From positions 1 through 7,627 of the forward strand of contig MGXL01000005.1 of the NCBI GenBank assembly GCA_001801365.1: DNA of 7,627 nt, written 5' to 3'. This document shows positions 1 to 5,987 of this stretch, one piece after another. Position numbers and translations under genes: made by a program. Every line of letters starts with the position of its first letter. Positions within the stretch are counted from its first letter, which is position 1. The notes under the pieces were generated by a model that was not told the DNA's origin, did not search any database, and was given only the letters and a program-made list of their open reading frames with translations. The DNA comes from Gammaproteobacteria bacterium RBG_16_57_12 (GTDB lineage: Bacteria; Pseudomonadota; Gammaproteobacteria; RBG-16-57-12).

Positions 1-230
1 TAACCTTCGGTCTTGCCCCGTTTGAATCCCGTCGCATAGGCTTCCTTATAAGCCTGCTGCTGTATTTCCTCCAGTCGCCCGGGGGTGAGATATCGATTAT
101 ATTGTACAGCCGCAGAGACTTCGGTCGCGCCTTGTCCCGACATGTCCGGCGGTGTCCAGCGCGTACAGTCAGCCTGCGCTACACCGCTGATGACCTTTAC
201 CACCGTTTTATCTTTAGACGAATTGCTCAC
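1..230 (-). CDS. fliH: Flagellar assembly protein FliH, N-terminal part (runs off the window)
   Basis: FliH is the cytoplasmic regulator (stator) of the export ATPase FliI and tethers it to the export gate and C-ring. Only the first 76 codons are present; the gene continues beyond base 1. Visible hallmarks are a conserved Arg-Trp-x-Pro element near the N-terminus (RWTPP, residues 24-28), the region known in the family to contact FlhA/FliN; a polar helix with IQQQAY (56-61); and the start of the FliH glycine repeat, with Gly68, Gly72 and Gly76 spaced GxxxGxxxG. The chosen start is GTG at 228-230, preceded at 5 bases by GGGAAG. The first ATG in frame is codon 30, which would remove the Trp motif. 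The start overlaps the last 17 bases of fliG, so translation is probably coupled. The position after fliG is the usual one for fliH. Identity is secure; the exact start is slightly less so. Confidence 0.88.
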   Translation of the reverse strand, partial: MSNSSKDKTVVKVISGVAQADCTRWTPPDMSGQGATEVSAAVQYNRYLTPGRLEEIQQQAYKEAYATGFKRGKTEG

Positions 231-1200
231 TGCTGCTTCCCAGGATAATTTCGCCGGATTCGGCCATACGGCGCGCGATAGACAGAATTTCCTTCTGCGC
301 CAGCTCTACTTCACTGAGACGGACCGGACCGCGGGTTTCGAGATCGTCACGCAGCATTTCTGCGGCGCGCTTGGACATATTGGAAAATACCTTTTCCTTG
401 ATGCGCTCATCGGCGCCCTTGAGCGCAAGTATCAGGCTGTCGGTCGACACCTCGCGCAGCAAGGCCTGCATGCTGCGATCGTCCAGTTCGCCCAGATTTT
501 CGAAGACGAACATCAGGTCTTCTATCTTCTCGGCAAGTTCCGGATCGGCATCCTTGATGGCATCGATGATCTCGCTCTCAGCCGAGGTCTCGACAAAATT
601 GAGAATATTGGCCGCCGACTTGATGCCGCCAATGGCAGAAGTCTGCATATTGGCATTACCGGCAAAGTGACGCTCCATTATGCCGTTCAGCTCCTGTAGT
701 GCCGTTGGCTGGATGCTCTCCAGCGTTGCCATGCGCAGGATCATGTCACTGCGATCGCGCGCGGGAAACATGGTGAGTATCTGGGCGGCCTGGTCCGGAT
801 CCAGATAGGCCAGCAGTATCGAGATGATCTGGGGATGTTCCAGACGGATAAGCTCAAATATTGCCCGGGGGTCCATCCATTTCAGGGTCTCCAGCCCCTG
901 AGTACTGCCGCCCATCATGATGCGCTCGATCAGACCTGCCGCCTTCTCCTCGCCCACGGCATCCACCAGCACCTTGCGCATGAATTCGTCAGCGCCGACA
1001 CCGAACTTGGTTTGCGAGCCGGTCGCCTTGTGAAAGGCGTTCACCACCTCGGTGACATGCTCGGGTGAGATAGTGCCCAGCTTGGTGATATGCTCGCCAA
1101 TCTTCTGCACCTCCCGCGGCCCCAGGAATTTAAGCACCTTGGAGGCGGTTTGTTCTCCAAGCATTAACAGCAGAACAGCTGCGCGCTCCACGTTTTTCAT
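214..1200 (-). CDS. fliG: Flagellar motor switch protein FliG
   Basis: FliG sits on the cytoplasmic face of the MS ring, joins FliF to FliM, and receives torque from the MotA/MotB stator. At 328 residues it has the usual length (about 330). The N-terminal FliF-binding domain begins VERAAVLLLMLGE (residues 4-16). The EHPQ motif of the middle domain is at 121-124, the Gly-Gly linker at 191-192 and the MFVF hinge at 230-233. The torque-helix charges known from E. coli are all present with a constant offset of three: Lys261, Arg278, Asp285, Asp286 and Arg294 correspond to K264, R281, D288, D289 and R297. An in-frame TGA directly precedes the ATG, so the start is certain; AAGGCGG lies about 5 bases upstream. 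It follows fliF by 26 bases and overlaps fliH by 17. No sign of damage. Confidence 0.98.
   Translation of the reverse strand: MKNVERAAVLLLMLGEQTASKVLKFLGPREVQKIGEHITKLGTISPEHVTEVVNAFHKATGSQTKFGVGADEFMRKVLVDAVGEEKAAGLIERIMMGGSTQGLETLKWMDPRAIFELIRLEHPQIISILLAYLDPDQAAQILTMFPARDRSDMILRMATLESIQPTALQELNGIMERHFAGNANMQTSAIGGIKSAANILNFVETSAESEIIDAIKDADPELAEKIEDLMFVFENLGELDDRSMQALLREVSTDSLILALKGADERIKEKVFSNMSKRAAEMLRDDLETRGPVRLSEVELAQKEILSIARRMAESGEIILGSSSEQFV
228..241 (-). promoter_or_regulatory. Ribosome binding site and GTG start of fliH inside fliG
   Basis: On the minus strand GGGAAG (236-241) lies 5 bases before a GTG codon (228-230), all within the last codons of fliG. This site decides the fliH start: it keeps the conserved N-terminal region in frame and makes a 17-base overlap with fliG. 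The functional reading is inferred from spacing and family alignment. Confidence 0.6.
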
Positions 1201-1226
1201 TCAATCCGCCTTAGAACCTGTTAACA

Positions 1227-2867
1227 CTAATCTTCCGCCGCCACCCATTGTTTGACGATATTAGCCACCAGTTGCGGTTCGTTGTTGACCATGGTGCGAA
1301 CCTCATCTACCTGCTGCTCATAACTCTTGGTCGGTGAGCCCAGACGCCTGGCCTCCATCTCGCCGGGCAGCGCGATCTGCTCGCCGCCAGCCGTAACATA
1401 GGCGATACCACCGGCAGGCACCGCCGGGGCTTTTTCGGCCAGATTACGCATCAAGGGCTTTAACACTCCAAGAATCAACAATACCACTGCCGCACCCCCC
1501 AGTGCCATCTTGACAGCATCCCAGAACCACGGCTGTTCCATGATGCCCGGCTCAGGCAGTGGTTCGGCCTGCTCCTGCATCTTGAACGATGTGTTAATGA
1601 TGCTGACGCTGTCACCGCGCTGGGCATCAAAACCCACCGCTTCTTTCACCAGCAGGGTCAAACGTTCGATCTCTTCCGGTGTATGGGCTCGACGCTTACC
1701 TGCTTCGGTCAGACGATCATCGATAACTACCGCAACAGACACACGCTGCAAACGCCCCGGTGCAGAGCGGGTATGGCTGATAGTCTTGTCCAGTTCATAG
1801 TTCTGGGTGGAACGTTTGTTGGTGCGTCCAGAGTCCGCGCTGGCCTGAGCAGCACCGCCTTGAACAGCCTGTGTTTCCGGCACGGTAGCCGCGCCGGGTG
1901 GTTGATTGCTGAGGGCGCCGGGCACACCGCCGACTCCGCCAGCACCACCGGCTTGCTCGATGATGGTCTGCTCGCTACGTAACGCCGGGCTGTCGGCGTT
2001 ATACAATTCCTGTGTTTGTTCGGTAACGGTGAAGTCAATATCAGCCACCACCTGCGCCCGCACGCCATCTTCACCGACAATTGGCGTGAGTATATTGGCA
2101 ATACGTTGCGCAAAGTTCTTTTCCAATGCCTGGGTATATTCAAATTGCCCCTTGCTGAGCGCCATCTCCGCATCATGCTGTTTTCCTGACAGCAGGCGGC
2201 CTTTCTGATCAATGACAGTTACGCGCGCAGGCTCCAGGTTCGGCACACTGGCGGCGATCATGTGCGCAATGGCATCCACCTGAGGATCTTCCAGGTTTCG
2301 CCCCGGATAGAGATTAATCAACACCGAAGCGCTGGGTTTATTCTGATTGCGTAAAAATACCGATTGCTTGGGAATGGCCAGATGGACGCGGGCGTTTTCC
2401 ACATTGTTCAGTGTCATGATTGAACGCGCCAGCTCCACCTCGATGGCCCGGTAATAGCGCGCCGTTTCCATGAATTGACTGGTTCCGAAACCCTGCTCGC
2501 CGGCAATCCCCTCAAAACCGACGCCGGTTCCTTTCGGCAGGCCGGCGGAGGCGAGTTTCATCCGCGCCTGGTGCAAATCCTTGGCGGGTACCATAACAGC
2601 GCCTGAGGCGGTATCCACTTTGTAATTGATCCCCATCTGCTGTAGCGAATCCATGACCTGTGAGGCGTCTTTTTCCGCGAGATCGCCATATAAGATGCTG
2701 TAGGTCGGCGTCCAGGCCCACAGGACGACGGCAACACCAATGGCCACACTGGCGGCCAGACCCACCATGATGCCCAGCATGCGCAGGCTCGACAAGGTGT
2801 TCATACCGCGTAACGGGGCGCTCATGCCCGCCCCCGAGGGGACAATCTTGGATTTTGCGTCAGCCAT
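1227..2867 (-). CDS. fliF: Flagellar MS-ring protein FliF
   Basis: FliF is the inner-membrane protein that forms the MS ring, the first basal-body structure and housing of the export gate. The 546 residues carry the family plan: a short cytoplasmic N-terminus, a first membrane helix at about 30-51 ending in WAW, periplasmic ring-building domains (about 55-110 and 125-225, including a conserved stretch ARVHLAIPKQSVF at 159-171), a third ring-building region from about 235 to 440 interrupted by a low-complexity Gly/Ala/Pro/Gln-rich insert (about 305-345), and a second membrane helix at about 453-472. The C-terminal tail (VDEVRTMVNNEPQLVANIVK, 520-539) is the segment that binds FliG. The ATG start has AAAGGA a few bases upstream. 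It follows fliE by 33 bases and precedes fliG by 26. Length is at the short end of the family but nothing is missing. Confidence 0.98.
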   Translation of the reverse strand: MADAKSKIVPSGAGMSAPLRGMNTLSSLRMLGIMVGLAASVAIGVAVVLWAWTPTYSILYGDLAEKDASQVMDSLQQMGINYKVDTASGAVMVPAKDLHQARMKLASAGLPKGTGVGFEGIAGEQGFGTSQFMETARYYRAIEVELARSIMTLNNVENARVHLAIPKQSVFLRNQNKPSASVLINLYPGRNLEDPQVDAIAHMIAASVPNLEPARVTVIDQKGRLLSGKQHDAEMALSKGQFEYTQALEKNFAQRIANILTPIVGEDGVRAQVVADIDFTVTEQTQELYNADSPALRSEQTIIEQAGGAGGVGGVPGALSNQPPGAATVPETQAVQGGAAQASADSGRTNKRSTQNYELDKTISHTRSAPGRLQRVSVAVVIDDRLTEAGKRRAHTPEEIERLTLLVKEAVGFDAQRGDSVSIINTSFKMQEQAEPLPEPGIMEQPWFWDAVKMALGGAAVVLLILGVLKPLMRNLAEKAPAVPAGGIAYVTAGGEQIALPGEMEARRLGSPTKSYEQQVDEVRTMVNNEPQLVANIVKQWVAAED

Positions 2868-2900
2868 GGTGTCCTTTCTTGTTCGTTAGTTTATCAATCA

Positions 2901-3215
2901 TCAGATCGGCATCGACATGATTTCCTGATAGGCGCTCAACAGCTTGTTGCGCACCTGAACCATCGACTGAAAGGCGATACCAGCCTTTTGCATGGCAATC
3001 ATGGTCTCCGCCAGATTGACCTGCGGGTCTCCGCTTTCATAGGCAGTAGCCAGTGCATCCGATGTCTTCTGCAGGCTGTTTACCTTGTCAATGGATTGCT
3101 TGAGCATCGCCGAAAAATCAGGAATAGATTCATCAGCCGGCCTGGCTTGCGCCAGCGCGGTATTCATTCTGATTTCGCTGAGGATACGGGCGATATCACC
3201 TTCTATGCTGTTCAT
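2901..3215 (-). CDS. fliE: Flagellar hook-basal body protein FliE
   Basis: FliE is a small export substrate that forms the junction between the MS ring and the proximal rod. The 104-residue length is typical. The C-terminal half matches the family pattern: VNLAETMIAMQKAGIAFQSM (66-85) followed by a helix ending YQEIMSMPI at the stop. The N-terminus is polar and lacks a cleavable signal, as expected for a flagellar type III export substrate. The ATG has GAGGT 5 bases upstream. The gene begins only 23 bases after fleR and ends 33 bases before fliF. I see no sigma-54 promoter in the short upstream gap, so expression probably depends on transcription from within or before fleR. Confidence 0.96.
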   Translation of the reverse strand: MNSIEGDIARILSEIRMNTALAQARPADESIPDFSAMLKQSIDKVNSLQKTSDALATAYESGDPQVNLAETMIAMQKAGIAFQSMVQVRNKLLSAYQEIMSMPI

Positions 3216-3238
3216 TATCTACCTCACTACAGCAGTCA

Positions 3239-4609
3239 TTAATCGTCTCGATCACCGGGTATCTGGATGCCCTCTTCGCGCATTTTTGCCAGTTTGTAGC
3301 GCAGGGTGCGCGGGCTGACGTTCAGGACATCGGCGGATTTTTTCCGGCTACCGTGAAATTTATTCAAGGTGTCCAAAATCAGATTGTTCTCGTGCTGACG
3401 CAGGCCATCATCCAGGGTTGCAGATTCTTTTTCCGGGATGACGATATTCTCTTCGGCGCCTTGTGGCGATGCGCTGGTATCAGCCATGTTCTCGAAATGG
3501 AGATCATCTCCCCTGATAACATCACCTTGCCGGAATATCAACGCCCGCTGGATGACATTATCCAGTTCACGCACATTTCCCGGCCAGCCGTGTTGTGTCA
3601 GCAGTTCGATGGCTTCCGGAGACAGGACCGGGGCAGTGCATTTACCAAGCCTGGCCGTTCTTTCCAGAAATTGCTGCGCCAGAGGCAGAATATCCTTCTG
3701 GCGCTCGCGCAGCGGCGGCAAATGCAGCGGAAAAACATTCAGTCGATAGAACAGATCTTCGCGGAATTTTCCTGCCTGTACTTCATTTCTGAGATTGCGA
3801 TTCGAGGTGGCCAATACCCTGACATCCAGCTCGATCAGCCGGTTACCACCCAGGCGCTCCACTTCCTTTTCCTGCAATACGCGCAGCAGCTTGGCCTGCA
3901 GACCAAGATCCATCTCTGAGATTTCATCCAGCAGCAAGGTGCCGCCCTGGGCAAGTTCGAATTTTCCTGGACAGGCCTTGTAGGCGCCCGTGAACGCACC
4001 CTTTTCATATCCGAACAGGGTCGATTCCAGCATGTTGTCCGGTATGGCGGCGCAATTGATGGCGATAAACGGCGCCGCCGCCCGTGGCGATTGATTGTGA
4101 ATAAAGCGCGCCAGCACCTCCTTGCCCACACCGCTCTCGCCGGTAATCATGACCGTGGCATCGGTTATCGCCACTTTTTGCGCCAGACTGGCCATGTCGC
4201 GGGTTTTTTCATCCGCGGCGATAAACTGACCATAGCCCGGCGCCTCGGTCACGACATAGCGCCCGACAGTGCTGATCACCACCTCGGCCTCGAAGGGTTT
4301 AATCAGATAGTCGATCGCGCCATCGCGTATCGCATCGATGGCTCTGGGTATGGTGCCGTAGGCCGTCATCAACAATACCGGCAGGGCCGGATGGCGCGTC
4401 TTGATGGCACGCAATAGGCTATGTCCATCCATCCTGCCCATCTGGACATCGCTGATGACCATGGCGAATTGCTCATGATTGATCATGTCCATGGCCTGCT
4501 CGCCGCTTTCCGCCGAGGACACGTCATAGCCGGCCATGGTCAGCGTATCGGACAATACCTCACGCATCGATGCGTCATCTTCAACCACCAGCAATTTCGC
4601 TAAACCCAT
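3239..4609 (-). CDS. fleR: Sigma-54 dependent response regulator FleR (FlrC type)
   Basis: FleR is the response regulator partner of FleS; when phosphorylated it activates sigma-54 promoters of later rod, ring and hook genes. The 456 residues contain a receiver domain (about 4-118) with acidic pair Glu10-Asp11-Asp12, phospho-acceptor Asp54, Thr82 and Lys104. An AAA+ domain (about 135-365) follows, with Walker A GESGVGKE (157-164), the sigma-54 contact loop GAFTGA (204-209), Walker B LLLDE (225-229) and the arginine region FREDLFYRLNVFP (282-294) with LRER (300-303). A Fis-type helix-turn-helix near the C-terminus reads SADVLNVSPRTLRYKLAKM (425-443). AGGT/AGGTG precedes the ATG. It lies 38 bases after fleS and 23 before fliE. 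The gene name rests on this context, since related NtrC-type regulators share the domains. Confidence 0.95.
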   Translation of the reverse strand: MGLAKLLVVEDDASMREVLSDTLTMAGYDVSSAESGEQAMDMINHEQFAMVISDVQMGRMDGHSLLRAIKTRHPALPVLLMTAYGTIPRAIDAIRDGAIDYLIKPFEAEVVISTVGRYVVTEAPGYGQFIAADEKTRDMASLAQKVAITDATVMITGESGVGKEVLARFIHNQSPRAAAPFIAINCAAIPDNMLESTLFGYEKGAFTGAYKACPGKFELAQGGTLLLDEISEMDLGLQAKLLRVLQEKEVERLGGNRLIELDVRVLATSNRNLRNEVQAGKFREDLFYRLNVFPLHLPPLRERQKDILPLAQQFLERTARLGKCTAPVLSPEAIELLTQHGWPGNVRELDNVIQRALIFRQGDVIRGDDLHFENMADTSASPQGAEENIVIPEKESATLDDGLRQHENNLILDTLNKFHGSRKKSADVLNVSPRTLRYKLAKMREEGIQIPGDRDD

Positions 4610-4647
4610 ATCACCTACCTTGTAATGTTATGGTCAGGTCTCCGCGA

Positions 4648-5859
4648 CTAGACCGCTACGGATTCACGACAATGCCCTGTAGGGAATGTTGTCGCAGATC
4701 CAGCCTCGTCGGCCTGCTCCTGATGTGTTGCTACCGGTAGACGCAGGATAAAGCGGCTGCCGGTGGTTTTTCCGGTCTCGCACCATACTTCACCACCATG
4801 CGCCCGCGCGATGATTCGCACAACCGCCAGTCCCAGCCCGGTTCCTTGCTTGCGCGTGGTGTAAAAGGGATCAAAGATCTGTTGCTCCAAGCCGTTCGGA
4901 ACTCCGGGCCCCGAATCGGTCAGGATAAAATCCACGCTACCATCAACCTCCGATATGACCTCGAGCCTTAATCTGCCATTCTCGCCTGCCGCCTGGATCG
5001 AATTCATCAACAGATTTTGCAGTGCGCTGCCTAGCATGGTCATATTACCCTTGAGCAGTGTACCGGGTAGTGGATTGATTATTTCAAAGAGCATGTCCTG
5101 CTCGGCCAGGTGAGGCTCCGACACGGTTACCAGCTCCCGTATCAGTTCGGCTGTCGAAAAGCAGTCCTGCCCGATATATCCCCCCTGCGCGAAGATCAGG
5201 ATATCGCGCACCATGTTTTCCACATGCCGAATCCGCAATATGATCTTGTTGACGATGCGCTGCTGGGTCTCCACATTGCCCGCGCCGGTTTTCAATTGCG
5301 ACAAATACAGCATGGTAGAGGCCAGCGGGGTGCGGATCTGGTGGGCCAGCGTAGCGGCCATCTCGCCCATTGCCGACAATCGCTCGTGACGGTTGACCCG
5401 ATTTTGCAGATCCCGGGTCAGAGTGACATCGGTAATGTGTATGATCTGGCCCGGCCCATAGCCCAGCGGTACCGTGGCGATATGCACCATGCGCCCATTC
5501 ATCAATGACACATCGTGACCATCGTCGGGGCGTGGCGCAAAGACCTGCGCAATAACCGCGCGCCAATATTTCTGACTCAGCCCTACCCCCAATAACTGTT
5601 CAGCCGCCGGATTGCAGTGCTTGATGCGGCCCTCATGATCCAGAACCACAATGCCGGCCGGTAAGGCCTGGATGAGATCAGTAAGCTCCTGGGCAGAAAA
5701 TTCCGTGCCCGGGTTCATGTACTCCAGGCGCTGGCACAAATGTGCGACACGCGCCTCCAGCGCCTGATAGGCAGTGGTCATGTCTCCGGATGCCCGGGCA
5801 AATAGGCCGAAGGCATCCATCAGCGCCTGGGTCTCTTTCGCTATTGCCGACTCGTTCAT
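4648..5859 (-). CDS. fleS: Two-component sensor histidine kinase FleS (FlrB type)
   Basis: FleS is the kinase that phosphorylates FleR. No membrane helix is visible in its 403 residues, so it is predicted to be cytoplasmic. After a helical N-terminus there is a PAS domain (about 58-148, with ALPAGIVVLDHEGRIKHCNP at 65-84), then the dimerisation/phosphotransfer helix with LAHQIRTPL and acceptor His173, and a HATPase domain with N-box residues Asn282 and Asn286, G1 box DSGPGV (315-320), FDPFYTTR (329-336) and G2 box GTGLGLAV (339-346). The ATG has AGGTG about 5 bases upstream. A sigma-54 promoter lies in the upstream gap. The last 27 or so residues after the kinase fold (from about 377) look unstructured, and their codons include an imperfect palindrome (4661-4700). 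The signal sensed cannot be told from sequence. Confidence 0.94.
   Translation of the reverse strand: MNESAIAKETQALMDAFGLFARASGDMTTAYQALEARVAHLCQRLEYMNPGTEFSAQELTDLIQALPAGIVVLDHEGRIKHCNPAAEQLLGVGLSQKYWRAVIAQVFAPRPDDGHDVSLMNGRMVHIATVPLGYGPGQIIHITDVTLTRDLQNRVNRHERLSAMGEMAATLAHQIRTPLASTMLYLSQLKTGAGNVETQQRIVNKIILRIRHVENMVRDILIFAQGGYIGQDCFSTAELIRELVTVSEPHLAEQDMLFEIINPLPGTLLKGNMTMLGSALQNLLMNSIQAAGENGRLRLEVISEVDGSVDFILTDSGPGVPNGLEQQIFDPFYTTRKQGTGLGLAVVRIIARAHGGEVWCETGKTTGSRFILRLPVATHQEQADEAGSATTFPTGHCRESVAV
4661..4700 (-). repeat. Imperfect inverted repeat (possible RNA hairpin) in the 3' end of fleS
   Basis: Reading the plus strand, CGACAA (4667-4672) is complementary to TTGTCG (4689-4694). Inside these are CCC (4675-4677) and GGG (4682-4684) around a TGTA loop, and outside are GAT (4661-4663) and ATC (4698-4700) after three mismatched bases. 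In the fleS transcript this could fold as a 6-bp stem, an internal loop, a 3-bp stem and a 4-base loop. No T tract follows it, so it is not an intrinsic terminator. It lies within the last 18 codons of fleS, which encode an apparently non-conserved tail. Whether it is functional, a small inserted repeat or chance is unknown. Confidence 0.4.
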
Positions 5860-5903
5860 GTATGCACCTATCCCGGCCAGAAACTCATCTTGCCGTGATA
5901 ACA

Positions 5904-5920
5904 GGCAAATTTTGTGCCTG
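5904..5920 (-). promoter_or_regulatory. Sigma-54 (RpoN) promoter of fleSR
   Basis: The minus strand reads CAGGCACAAAATTTGCC, with GG at 5917-5918 and GC at 5905-5906 separated by exactly 10 bases. This matches the sigma-54 consensus TGGCAC-N5-TTGCW closely (AGGCAC and TTTGC). The predicted transcription start is near 5893, leaving a leader of about 34 bases before the fleS ATG. In Pseudomonas and Vibrio the fleSR/flrBC operon is known to be transcribed by sigma-54 with FleQ/FlrA, so sequence and context agree. The element is also embedded in a perfect 6-bp inverted repeat (CAGGCA / TGCCTG). Confidence 0.85.
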
Positions 5921-5973
5921 AAAGGGTATCTTCTTGTATTAACAGCTAATTAGGAAAGTTACGCTGAAGACGG

Positions 5974-5987
5974 GTCAAGATTATGAC
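5974..5987. promoter_or_regulatory. Candidate FleQ binding site upstream of fleSR
   Basis: The plus strand reads GTCAAGATTATGAC, a perfect GTCA-N6-TGAC dyad spanning the fleQ stop codon. Read on the minus strand it agrees with the Pseudomonas FleQ consensus as I recall it (GTCaNTAAAtTGAC) at 10 of 13 defined positions. Its centre is about 88 bases upstream of the transcription start predicted from the sigma-54 promoter, a normal distance for an enhancer site. Binding is inferred from pattern only. Confidence 0.45.

Noticed and set aside
85..699. Long plus-strand open frame of 204 residues opposite fliG and fliH
   Set aside because: It lies antisense to strongly conserved fliG codons, has no ribosome site or domain pattern, and is explained by the codon usage of the real gene.
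1727..2212. Minus-strand frame of 161 residues inside fliF
   Set aside because: Out-of-frame reading within a complete, conserved fliF.
3401..3415. Possible sigma-54 element within the 3' part of fleR for fliE (TGGATGATGGCCTGC on the minus strand)
   Set aside because: It has GG-N10-GC spacing but otherwise matches the consensus poorly, and lies about 190 bp from fliE inside coding sequence.
3353..3919. Plus-strand open frame of 188 residues opposite fleR
   Set aside because: Antisense shadow of the AAA+ and C-terminal region of FleR; no independent evidence of coding.
5902..5920. CAGGCA/TGCCTG stem as a terminator for fleQ
   Set aside because: The stem is short and is followed by TTATC rather than a T run; it is better explained by the sigma-54 promoter it contains.
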